IMG/VR virus record: IMGVR_UViG_3300047557_001009
Location: 1 to 30,800 of that record
Length of the DNA stretch: 30,800 nt
Reading direction: 5' to 3' (one strand)
Source: a virus
The position numbers and the translations under genes were made by a program. Below the pieces are notes generated by a model. It searched no databases, was not told the origin of the DNA, and saw nothing but the letters and a program-made list of their open reading frames with translations. Within the stretch, counting starts at the first letter, position 1. Every line of letters begins with the position of its first letter. Below, in pieces: positions 1-5,395 of this stretch.

Positions 1-20
1 GTGGGATGGAATGAGTGGAA

Positions 21-34
21 TGCTATGCATAGCA
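21..34. repeat. 14-bp perfect palindrome downstream of the small terminase gene
   Basis: TGCTATGCATAGCA reads the same on both strands. It lies about 20 bases beyond the stop codon of the leftward small terminase gene, so it may fall between the small and large terminase genes. It could be a protein-binding site; there is no U-tract to make it a terminator. Its function is not known from the sequence. Confidence 0.4.
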
Positions 35-52
35 CAGCACAGCGCACCCGGC

Positions 53-643
53 CTACTCCCCCTCCCCGCCCCCGGTGGGGGTGTCCGTAGGCGTGGTGTC
101 GTCTGAGGGTACAGGGTAGCAAGTTGTGTCGATAACTTCACTTACAGATATTTCATCGCCTAACATAGGCGTTGTAAGCCCAAGTAAACACGATAGCTTA
201 GCCTGAAGTGTCTGCGTCATACTCTCAGTTAATTGCTGATTCTGTTCATTTTGCTGTGGTTCTTCGAACACTGAACAATATTTCGTCTTCCCAATCAACT
301 CAAGCGCTTTCAGCTTAGTTATATCTGACTGTGTATCTTTTGCCGTATCTGTTAACCCGTCCATGACGAATTCTTGTAACTTGCGCTTACTTTCCCACCA
401 TCGCGCAGCTTTCTCCTCCCCCATAGTCTTTATCGCTAATGCAACATTAGGCTTCCGTGCCGTCTTTACCGCGTTCACTCTTAGCCCGTTCTCACTGCCG
501 TTCCAGACGTACGCTTCCCTATACGCCTGGGCCTTTGATAACCCGTTCAAAACTAACCCTTCTGCAAACTTGCGCTGTTTTGGCGTCAACCTTGCCACTA
601 CTTCCTTTACCGTCAACCGCTTCCCATTCTCATGTAATCCCAT
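53..643 (-). CDS. terS: terminase small subunit
   Basis: DNA-packaging recognition subunit: in tailed phages this protein binds the pac/cos region and hands DNA to the large terminase (ATPase-nuclease). The 196-residue protein has, near residues 17-45, the typical small-terminase start LTPKQRKFAEGL...SKAQAYREAY, a helix-turn-helix-like DNA-binding segment, followed by a predicted helical region with a Trp-rich patch and an acidic/Pro-Thr-Gly tail (PTDTPTGGGEGE). The ATG at 643 is the only sensible start because an in-frame TAG lies 12 bases upstream. The Shine-Dalgarno is weak (GGGGAT about 11 bases upstream). Transcription runs leftward out of the window, where the large terminase would be expected. 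The family assignment rests on the N-terminal motif; the C-terminal half is not recognisable. Confidence 0.8.
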   Translation of the reverse strand: MGLHENGKRLTVKEVVARLTPKQRKFAEGLVLNGLSKAQAYREAYVWNGSENGLRVNAVKTARKPNVALAIKTMGEEKAARWWESKRKLQEFVMDGLTDTAKDTQSDITKLKALELIGKTKYCSVFEEPQQNEQNQQLTESMTQTLQAKLSCLLGLTTPMLGDEISVSEVIDTTCYPVPSDDTTPTDTPTGGGEGE

Positions 644-664
644 GCAACTATTCTATCCCCAACA

Positions 665-676
665 GTGCATATGCAC
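665..676. promoter_or_regulatory. 12-bp palindrome upstream of the small terminase gene
   Basis: GTGCATATGCAC is a perfect palindrome 22-33 bases upstream of the terminase ATG on its coding strand. The position fits an operator over the terminase 5' region. No matching promoter hexamers are convincing. Confidence 0.35.
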
Positions 677-740
677 GCTTTCCATGCCCTCAATTCCACC
701 TTCGCTTTTTATTCGCCTTTACCAGATCGATCCCATCCCC

Positions 741-752
741 ACGCGCGCGCGT
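741..752. repeat. alternating GC palindrome (Z-DNA-prone)
   Basis: ACGCGCGCGCGT is a 12-bp perfect palindrome of alternating purine and pyrimidine, the kind of sequence that can adopt Z-DNA under negative supercoiling. It lies in the non-coding region close to the terminase gene. The function is inferred only from composition. Confidence 0.3.
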
Positions 753-952
753 TACCTTATACCCTGGAAGCCCGCTTTTATTAAGATCCATTCAGAAAAC
801 CTCAACATTAAAATACCTTAAACATCCGTAAGCCATTGAAAACAAACAACAATCGAGAGTTGAATAAACCTTCCACCGCTTGCTAGCCTAGTTGACGTAG
901 TGACCGCAGCCGCTCTTCGGGGCCGATAAACGTAAGCCGATCACAACAAATA

Positions 953-972
953 GTCCGGAGAGACAACCGGAC
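953..972. other. perfect 6-bp hairpin in the non-coding region
   Basis: GTCCGG (953-958) pairs with CCGGAC (967-972) across an 8-base loop. It is one of three closely spaced hairpins (953-1072) that together suggest a folded RNA or an extruded single-stranded origin structure. Confidence 0.35.
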
Positions 973-997
973 GACAACACGCCAAAACGACAGGGGC

Positions 998-1033
998 GGG
1001 TTCCGGCGCGTCAGCAATGACGGTCGGGAACCC
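998..1033 (+). ncRNA. nested hairpin with GNRA tetraloop (candidate structured RNA)
   Basis: Outer stem GGGTTCC/GGAACCC (998-1004 with 1027-1033, 7 bp) and inner stem CGTCA/TGACG (1009-1013 with 1018-1022, 5 bp) are separated by a symmetric 4x4 internal loop (GGCG and GTCG). The inner stem is capped by GCAA, a GNRA tetraloop. Such a symmetric stacked structure is typical of a folded RNA and less typical of a terminator, and no U-tract follows. GNRA loop on the plus strand favours that strand as the RNA. No known RNA family is recognised. Confidence 0.4.
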
Positions 1034-1057
1034 ACTGGAAGAAGGATGCGGTATTGA

Positions 1058-1072
1058 GTCCCACATAGGGAC
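1058..1072. other. perfect 5-bp hairpin in the non-coding region
   Basis: GTCCC (1058-1062) and GGGAC (1068-1072) pair across a 5-base ACATA loop, 25 bases after the nested GNRA hairpin. Together with the hairpin at 953-972 it makes a cluster of three stems within 120 bases. Confidence 0.3.
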
Positions 1073-1504
1073 GATATCAACCCGCCCTGGATATTCGACT
1101 ATAACGTGTCTCGAGCGAAAGCGACAGAGTGTCAGGGGAACGTACACTGCGCGCACAGTAAACCAAGAGTTGAAAGCGCGAAAGCCCGTCTAAATCCACC
1201 AACACCACCGTACCCGATAGGGAAGAACCTACGCGAAAGTAACATTCCATGCGCATGAACGCTTTACATGGATATCGTAACTAAAAGTCACACGTTTTGA
1301 GTAACACAGTGACGGCGTGTAATGTAGTGATACATGATACGTTTAAAGTGTAAACCGATACTTGAGGTATAGCGCATACGCGAGTGTAAGAGCAATAACA
1401 CGGTGATACATGGAGTGTCGCGTAGTGCAAGTAAGCCCATAACAGCGCGAAAGCGATAGCAAGCGAGTATGTGAGACGTGGGCGCTGATACATGGTCACT
1501 CATT

Positions 1505-1615
1505 AGTACGCCAGAGCCGAAATAGCAGTAAGCCAGTGCTGAAATAACAGTAACCACACAGGTGAATCCACAGTAAGCCAGAGTTGAATTAACAGTACGC
1601 CAGAGCTGAAACGAT
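1505..1615. repeat. five tandem 22-bp imperfect repeats (iteron-like)
   Basis: Units begin at 1505, 1527, 1549, 1572 and 1594. Each starts AGTAMGCCAGAG and continues YTGAAATAAC with few changes; the third unit (23 bp) is the most diverged. The 22-bp period, about two turns of B-DNA, is typical of iterons, the repeated binding sites for replication initiators in plasmid and phage origins. Degenerate copies occur upstream at about 1157-1179 (AGTAAACCAAGAGTTGAAA) and 851-869 (GAGAGTTGAATAAAC). The repeats are contiguous with no spacers, so this is not a CRISPR array. No initiator protein with obvious cognate specificity is recognised in the window. Confidence 0.75.
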
Positions 1616-1678
1616 ATCATGTATCAGGTGAAACGCGAAGAAGTTAAGTAGCGAGATAGTAGAAGAGCCGAATCTATG

Positions 1679-1705
1679 TAGGCGCATGGTTATGCTATGC
1701 GCCTA
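1679..1705. promoter_or_regulatory. perfect 9-bp inverted repeat upstream of the early genes
   Basis: TAGGCGCAT (1679-1687) and ATGCGCCTA (1697-1705) form a perfect inverted repeat around a 9-base centre. It lies about 100 bases upstream of the first plus-strand gene. The 18-base centre-to-centre arm spacing suits a dimeric repressor as well as an RNA hairpin. It is followed by TCACATTT, not a true U-tract, so a terminator is less likely than an operator or leader hairpin. Confidence 0.45.
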
Positions 1706-1803
1706 TCACATTTCAGAGACTACCAGCAATCTACAAGCGCAATGTGTGCGAGTGGGTTGCTATGTGGCTTTTGATACCACAACCAACCAACAAGGAGAAT
1801 ACA

Positions 1804-2481
1804 ATGCACACCTACCACATCACACTCAAGTCGTCTAACGGGAAGACCGGACCTATCCCGGTCACCACTACCAGCGGGGACACCTGCTTTACTGGCTGCG
1901 GCCAGTATGATAACTGCTACGCGAAACAGGGGCCGCTAGCCCTGCACTGGAATAAAGTTTCGGACGGTTCGCGCGGCATGACCCTCGAACAGTTCTGCGC
2001 CGCTATCGAGTCCCTGCCAGAGGGTACCTTGTGGCGACACAATCAAGCCGGGGATTTGCCCGGTACCGATGGCGAAATCGACCGCCGGGCGCTTGCCGAT
2101 ATCGTGATCGCCAACCTCAACAAACGTGGGTTTACCTACACCCACAAGCCCATGACGCAGGAGAACGCCGGGATCGTGAAGAACGCGAACGCGCTTGGGT
2201 TCACCGTGAACTTGAGCGCCGATACCGTGGCGCAGGCGGATGAGTATGTGTCGCTGGGCGTTGCCCCGGTAGTCCTCACAGTGCCGGAAGATACCCGCGC
2301 CAACTTCACTACCCCGGCGGGGAACAAGGTTGTAATCTGCCCCGCCGAAACCAAGGGCGTGACTTGCGCCGACTGCAAACTCTGCGCGTGGTCGGGCCGG
2401 AAAGCTATCATCGCTTTCCCCGCTCACGGCTCGAAGAAGAAGGCCGTCACCGCCGACAAGGTGTTCAACATCATCGCGTAG
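1804..2481 (+). CDS. Cys-rich phage protein resembling the DUF7227 / Gp37-Gp68 (radical-SAM-like) group
   Basis: A 225-residue protein of unknown function. Residues 14-45 carry KTGPIPV...TCFTGCGQYDNCYAKQGPLA, with C28, C32 and C38 in a CxxxCxxxxxC pattern, and a second cluster TCADCKLCAW lies near the C terminus. This resembles a phage family I recall as DUF7227 and, more distantly, the phage Gp37/Gp68 family, which is radical-SAM-like; an Fe-S or zinc site is therefore plausible. It lacks the strict CxxxCxxC radical-SAM triad, so catalytic chemistry is unproven. The start is the ATG at 1804, preceded by AAGGAG at a good distance; an in-frame upstream ATG at 1744 has no such site. It is the first gene after the non-coding region and ends in a hairpin (2481-2498). 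Confidence 0.7.
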   Translation: MHTYHITLKSSNGKTGPIPVTTTSGDTCFTGCGQYDNCYAKQGPLALHWNKVSDGSRGMTLEQFCAAIESLPEGTLWRHNQAGDLPGTDGEIDRRALADIVIANLNKRGFTYTHKPMTQENAGIVKNANALGFTVNLSADTVAQADEYVSLGVAPVVLTVPEDTRANFTTPAGNKVVICPAETKGVTCADCKLCAWSGRKAIIAFPAHGSKKKAVTADKVFNIIA

Positions 2482-2498
2482 GGGATGGCAACATCCCC
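2481..2498 (+). other. intergenic hairpin with GCAA tetraloop
   Basis: GGGGATG (2481-2487) pairs perfectly with CATCCCC (2492-2498) around GCAA, a GNRA tetraloop. The first G is the last base of the upstream gene's TAG stop. No U-tract follows, so it may be an mRNA 3'-end stabiliser or processing signal in the polycistronic message, not an intrinsic terminator. It is followed by a C/A-rich unstructured leader similar to those of other genes here. Confidence 0.5.
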
Positions 2499-2527
2499 AC
2501 AAACCAAACCAACCTGAAGAAAAACCC

Positions 2528-2809
2528 ATGCTCATCACAACCAAATACCCCGGCACCTGCTCATCCTGTAGCTGCGCCATCCCCGCCGGATCACGCGCCA
2601 ACTACCAGAAGCTGCTGGGCATCTACTGCCCAACCTGCCCCACGCCCAAGCGCAACGGGAAAGCGACAAGTCAACGCCGCCGCGCGTCCTATCGTCCCGC
2701 CGGGTACTACGCGTCCCTGCGCGACCCGCGTGGACTCTACGCGCCAGACGGTCGCATGATCGCCCGGGTGGCGTGCCGCTGTGAGGATTACCCGTGCTGC
2801 GGGTGCTAG
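2528..2809 (+). CDS. small Cys-rich zinc-ribbon-like protein
   Basis: A 93-residue basic protein with paired cysteines: GTCSSCSCAI near residues 10-18, YCPTCP near 34-38, and a C-terminal CRCEDYPCCGC. The first two knuckles are spaced like a zinc ribbon (CxxC...CxxC). The middle is Arg-rich. A nucleic-acid-binding or protein-binding role is possible, but no family is recognised. The ribosome-binding site is weak (GAAGAA about 8 bases upstream of the ATG). It lies between the DUF7227-like gene and the tandem paralogue pair in the early block, in the same transcription direction with short gaps. Confidence 0.6.
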   Translation: MLITTKYPGTCSSCSCAIPAGSRANYQKLLGIYCPTCPTPKRNGKATSQRRRASYRPAGYYASLRDPRGLYAPDGRMIARVACRCEDYPCCGC

Positions 2810-2818
2810 TGAGGAAAC

Positions 2819-3022
2819 ATGAAGCTATCCAGAGATATCTACCCCCAAACCGTCCACACAATCGAAACGTGGTTCGGCACAGATGCGCCGCGCCTGATAT
2901 CGGAAGCAGTTTGGTCCGAACTAATGGAATCGTGGTGCTTCGACTACAGGAAAGCGTTTAGCAGCACAGAAGATATGGTGACGTACTACGTTGACAGAGA
3001 CGGGTACATCACGTTTCTCTAA
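2819..3022 (+). CDS. small hypothetical protein, first of a tandem paralogous pair
   Basis: A 67-residue protein of unknown function. It aligns along most of its length with the next gene product: both have a hydrophobic/charged helix, then a W-SxxM/LM-xxCW-FD core and end in DGYI(T/H). This suggests a tandem duplication. The ATG at 2819 follows GAGGAAAC. Aromatic-rich composition for so small a protein is unusual. No membrane segment or metal-binding motif is visible. Confidence 0.6.
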   Translation: MKLSRDIYPQTVHTIETWFGTDAPRLISEAVWSELMESWCFDYRKAFSSTEDMVTYYVDRDGYITFL

Positions 3023-3038
3023 ATCGAAAGGAACCCCC

Positions 3039-3212
3039 ATGCATAAAACACCAGATCACACCGTGATCAACGCTATTCACCGCCGATTCGACCCTGAGAC
3101 GGCTGCCGATATCATCTCGAAGATGTGGTGGAGCGCCATGAACGGCTGCTGGCACTTCGACCACGCCGGGATGTTATTCGGTGTGGAGGCGGATGGATAC
3201 ATCCACACATAA
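3039..3212 (+). CDS. small hypothetical protein, second of a tandem paralogous pair
   Basis: A 57-residue protein of unknown function, paralogous to the preceding gene product (shared WxxxMNGCWHFDH-type core and DGYI C-terminal end). The start chosen is the ATG at 3039, which follows AAAGGAAC; an in-frame upstream ATG at 2991 would overlap the previous gene and has no ribosome-binding site. The gene's last 30 bases can form a hairpin (GTGTGGA 3181-3187 with TCCACAC 3202-3208). The final A of its TAA stop codon is the first paired base of stem I of the hammerhead ribozyme that follows. Confidence 0.6.
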   Translation: MHKTPDHTVINAIHRRFDPETAADIISKMWWSAMNGCWHFDHAGMLFGVEADGYIHT

Positions 3213-3263
3213 CCGCCTGATGAGTCCAGCAGGACGAAACACGGGGTGTCCCCGTGTCGCGGT
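3212..3263 (+). ncRNA. type I hammerhead self-cleaving ribozyme
   Basis: All parts of the hammerhead are present in order. Stem I: ACCGC (3212-3216) pairs with GCGGT (3259-3263). Core: CUGAUGA at 3217-3223. Stem II: GUCC (3224-3227) with GGAC (3232-3235), loop AGCA. Core: GAA at 3236-3238, with A3239 pairing U3257 (the A15.1-U16.1 pair). Stem III: CACGGGG (3240-3246) with CCCCGUG (3250-3256), loop UGU. Cleavage residue: C3258 in a GUC triplet, so self-cleavage is predicted between 3258 and 3259. Every invariant core base matches. Stems II and III are closed by loops and stem I is open, which is the type I topology. It is co-oriented with the early genes and lies between a stop codon and the next gene's ribosome-binding site, so cleavage would leave a 28-base leader with a 5'-OH on the downstream message and cap the upstream message with stem III. 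Stem I is short (5 bp) and I see no clear tertiary-contact bulge, so the rate in cells is uncertain. Confidence 0.92.
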
Positions 3264-3286
3264 ACAAACCAAACCCAGGAGCAATT

Positions 3287-3619
3287 ATGTACATCAAGAT
3301 CTTCGACGGCGTTGCCGTCATCTTCTGCGAGGAGCATGACCGTCCCTGCTCTAACCCTCAGGGTCACGACTTCAACCCTAACAACGGCGCGATGTTCGGT
3401 GAAAACGGCAACTGCTGCTCCCACTGCGGACACTTCGCCGGGGGGATCGAGTACTTCAGCGCGGCCAACGGTGCCGCAGAGGCCCAGGCCTATGCCCAGG
3501 TCATGCTGGGCGCGACTGGACCCGTTGAGGTGCGCCCTGGTGCCATCGCCCAGGCCAAGCTGCCCATTTGGGCGGACGATATCGAACTGGGCTGCACCAG
3601 TTATGAGGAGGTGGAGTAA
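3287..3619 (+). CDS. hypothetical protein, His/Cys-rich N-terminal half
   Basis: A 110-residue protein of unknown function directly downstream of the hammerhead ribozyme. The N-terminal half has possible metal ligands (FCEEHDRPC near residues 13-21 and NCCSHCGHF near 45-53), suggesting a small zinc fold; the C-terminal half is Ala-rich and acidic. The ATG at 3287 follows AGGAG at six bases. Its mRNA leader after predicted ribozyme cleavage would be only 28 bases and C/A-rich, leaving the ribosome-binding site open. Its stop overlaps the next start (TAATG). Confidence 0.6.
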   Translation: MYIKIFDGVAVIFCEEHDRPCSNPQGHDFNPNNGAMFGENGNCCSHCGHFAGGIEYFSAANGAAEAQAYAQVMLGATGPVEVRPGAIAQAKLPIWADDIELGCTSYEEVE

Positions 3620-3819
3620 TGCACACGATGACAGAGCAGGAGATGCTGTTGGCGGAACGCGCCGCCGACACCCTTGTGGACCTGATCCGGTCCCTTGAAT
3701 CCCGCGATCCCAATCACCCGGAGATCGCTACCCTTAACAAGCTGTACCAGAGGATTCTGCACGCCGCTGTGCGCTGCATTCTCCAGGTCAAAATCGAGGA
3801 GGTGCGCCATGGCGCATAA
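3619..3819 (+). CDS. small hypothetical helical protein
   Basis: A 66-residue, probably all-helical protein of unknown function (LAERAADTLVDLIRSLES... and a second amphipathic stretch from about residue 36). The start ATG shares a base with the previous stop codon (TAATG) and has GAGGAGG upstream, so it is translationally coupled. Its end overlaps the next gene by 11 bases. It resembles the small accessory proteins typical of phage early regions. Confidence 0.55.
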   Translation: MHTMTEQEMLLAERAADTLVDLIRSLESRDPNHPEIATLNKLYQRILHAAVRCILQVKIEEVRHGA

Positions 3820-4132
3820 CAACACACTATCTGTCGCGATCTCGCGAGACGAGGACGCGCAACACGATCTGATCCTGGGATTCGGCACCAAGGGGACGAT
3901 CATCTCAGGTCTGTCGGAAGCTGATCTGCTGGAGATCAGGTCCGCAATCGACTGCGCCACCAGCAGGGACGAGGTCGGCGCAGACTCCCGTCTGATCGCC
4001 GCCGTTAAGGCGTTGATGGAGATCTACAAGATCGTCGGGGTAGATTGGAATGACTATAAATCACGCGACGAATACCACAAGAAGGTTCTCGACGTGATCG
4101 CCAAGGCAACCGGGGGTACGCGCCATGCGTAA
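3809..4132 (+). CDS. hypothetical protein
   Basis: A 107-residue protein of unknown function, with a beta-rich first third (TLSVAISRDEDAQHDLILGFG) and a helical, charged remainder. The start at 3809 is supported by GAGGAGG eight bases upstream; in-frame codons further upstream would run deep into the preceding gene. It overlaps the previous gene by 11 bases and the next by 8, consistent with one polycistronic unit. Confidence 0.55.
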   Translation: MAHNNTLSVAISRDEDAQHDLILGFGTKGTIISGLSEADLLEIRSAIDCATSRDEVGADSRLIAAVKALMEIYKIVGVDWNDYKSRDEYHKKVLDVIAKATGGTRHA

Positions 4133-4352
4133 TCCACCTCTCGACGCTGAAGTCTGCCGCGAGATCGTGCGCGAGATCCTCGACGAAGAGGGTCCGCTCA
4201 CGGTCGGGCAGCTGGCAATCCGCATGGGGCGCGTGTTCCAGGTGAACAGCGCCTACCTAGCGATAACCCTGTGCAAAAAGCGCAGTGGGTTCGCAATCGA
4301 CAACGGCATCGTGTATGCCACAAGAAACATCAGCAAAAGAGGTGCGAAATGA
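4125..4352 (+). CDS. small winged-helix-like hypothetical protein
   Basis: A 75-residue protein. The pattern of helix (EVCREIVREILDEEG), second helix (TVGQLAIRMGRVFQVNS), third helix (AYLAITLCKKRSGF) and C-terminal beta pair (IDNGIVYATR) resembles a minimal winged helix-turn-helix DNA-binding fold. This is a fold inference from residue pattern only. It overlaps its upstream neighbour by 8 bases and its stop overlaps the next start (ATGA). A regulatory role is possible but unproven. Confidence 0.55.
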   Translation: MRNPPLDAEVCREIVREILDEEGPLTVGQLAIRMGRVFQVNSAYLAITLCKKRSGFAIDNGIVYATRNISKRGAK

Positions 4353-4468
4353 AGTGCAGGGTACTGAAAACGATGGCGCAGTACGACAGTGCCGTAAAAG
4401 ATGTGCTAGGGTATACTCTGTGGTCGCTGCTGTTCGCAGCAGTGATCTACATGAGCTTCAAGGCATAG
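4349..4468 (+). CDS. 39-residue single-span membrane protein
   Basis: A very small protein with a basic/charged N-terminal half and one hydrophobic C-terminal segment, YTLWSLLFAAVIYMSF, long enough to span a membrane. The ATG overlaps the previous TGA (ATGA), giving translational coupling; GAGGTGCGAA lies upstream. Such mini-proteins in early phage regions may inhibit host membrane functions or act in lysis, but no function can be assigned. Confidence 0.45.
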   Translation: MKCRVLKTMAQYDSAVKDVLGYTLWSLLFAAVIYMSFKA

Positions 4469-4477
4469 GAGAGTACG

Positions 4478-4672
4478 GTGAAACGAGTAAGAATCACGAT
4501 TCAATCCTGTGGGCGCTGCCCACACTACGGGGAGACGACCATCCCCTACCCCAACGGGCGCGGGTACTTGATGGAGTGCCGCAACTGGCCTGTCCCCGTC
4601 CTGATCCAGCGGCCCGACGAAGAACACGGGCCGTTCCCTGAGTGGTGTCCCTTGGAGGACGCCCATGTTTAG
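4478..4672 (+). CDS. small zinc-knuckle-like protein
   Basis: A 64-residue protein with CGRC near residues 11-14, a central C at about 34 and a C-terminal CPLED, a four-Cys arrangement that could bind one zinc. The start is GTG at 4478 with AGGAGAG upstream. It overlaps the next gene by 8 bases. No family is recognised beyond the general type of phage Cys-rich small protein. Confidence 0.55.
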   Translation: MKRVRITIQSCGRCPHYGETTIPYPNGRGYLMECRNWPVPVLIQRPDEEHGPFPEWCPLEDAHV

Positions 4673-4988
4673 CGCCACAGAACTCTTCGGCGCTATCAGC
4701 GCAATCGCCCTGCGCGATGGCTTCACCCAGCTATCCGCCCTCCGCAAGCGCCTGGAAGATCAGCCGGACCTCGCCTCTCAGGAGTGCTACATCATCCTGA
4801 ACGAGTTCGAGAGCGACATATTCCCCGTCACTGACTGCGAAGCCAAGTACACGGCTACGGTGAAGCCGTTCTTCATGAGCTTCGCGAAGAAGCACCAGAC
4901 CTACGTCTACAAACCCCAGGAGGAGTCCATCGATACGGTTGAACGTGAAACCATGGTCAACCAAATCATCGACGGCGCGAAATTCTAA
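4665..4988 (+). CDS. hypothetical protein
   Basis: A 107-residue acidic, probably helical protein of unknown function. The start follows TTGGAGGAC with good spacing, and its last base is shared with the next start codon (TAATG). No cysteine motif, membrane segment or catalytic motif stands out. It sits immediately before the papain-like gene and is probably co-translated with it. Confidence 0.55.
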   Translation: MFSATELFGAISAIALRDGFTQLSALRKRLEDQPDLASQECYIILNEFESDIFPVTDCEAKYTATVKPFFMSFAKKHQTYVYKPQEESIDTVERETMVNQIIDGAKF

Positions 4989-5395
4989 TGCGCCTAGTGA
5001 TTGACGATGCCGGGAGATCTGCATCCCGGCACCCTCAAGAACAGAACGACTGCTCTGTCCGCGCTATCGCAAAGTGCTTGGGCATACCCTACGACAAGGC
5101 ATACTCCATGCTGGTTCGGCAGGGCAGGGAGCAGGACAAGCCGTTCCATGTAGTCGCGTATCTCAAGCGTCACCGCAAGTTCGACGGCGCTCAACACAAA
5201 CTCAAGTACGGGTATCGAATCATCAAGCTGCATCAGTTTGCGGAGGACAACCCCGAAGGCTCGTATGTAGTCCTTGTCAACAGGCACGTCACAGCTTGCA
5301 TAGACGGGATCATATATGACGATCATACACTGGCACCCTATCGCAGAGTGTATGCATCCTGGAAGCTCAAACAACACAAGGTAGCCACCACTTGA
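4988..5395 (+). CDS. papain-like cysteine protease-fold phage protein
   Basis: A 135-residue protein of a phage family that looks like a small papain/C39-type fold. The putative catalytic Cys is C22 in NDCSVRAIAKCLGIPYDKA, at the start of a helix; the His is H100 in GSYVVLVNRHVTACIDGIIYDD, on a beta strand, and D111 follows as a third candidate. This C-H-D order is that of papain-like enzymes. The substrate is unknown; host-protein cleavage or peptide/amide transfer are both possible. It closes the early accessory block. Its C terminus overlaps the -35 box of the next promoter by four bases (5392-5395). Confidence 0.6.
   Translation: MRLVIDDAGRSASRHPQEQNDCSVRAIAKCLGIPYDKAYSMLVRQGREQDKPFHVVAYLKRHRKFDGAQHKLKYGYRIIKLHQFAEDNPEGSYVVLVNRHVTACIDGIIYDDHTLAPYRRVYASWKLKQHKVATT

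Larger units (their letters stand above)
644..1803. other. long non-coding, repeat- and hairpin-rich region (candidate origin/control region)
   Basis: About 1.1 kb separates the divergent small terminase and first plus-strand gene, an exception in this otherwise gene-dense window. The open frames here are short, lack ribosome-binding sites and look like no protein family. Instead the stretch holds palindromes (665-676, 741-752), hairpins (953-972, 998-1033, 1058-1072, 1679-1705), three copies of the word GCGAAAGC (1115, 1178, 1447), several GATACATG words, and five tandem 22-bp repeats (1505-1615) with degenerate copies at about 851 and 1157. An iteron-type replication origin, a phage control region, or a gene for a structured RNA are all possible. 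The sequence alone does not choose between them. Confidence 0.6.

Noticed and set aside
363-831. Plus-strand open frames opposite and next to the small terminase gene
   Set aside because: They are antisense to a recognisable gene, lack ribosome-binding sites and have no protein family features.
1505-1615. Tandem repeats as a CRISPR array
   Set aside because: The 22-bp units are contiguous without unique spacers, and no cas genes occur nearby.
883-1620. Short minus-strand open frames in the non-coding region
   Set aside because: They are low-complexity frames across repeats and hairpins with no ribosome-binding site or family resemblance.
1679-1705. Hairpin as a rho-independent terminator
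   Set aside because: It is followed by TCACATTT, with no true U-tract; it is kept only as an inverted repeat/operator candidate.
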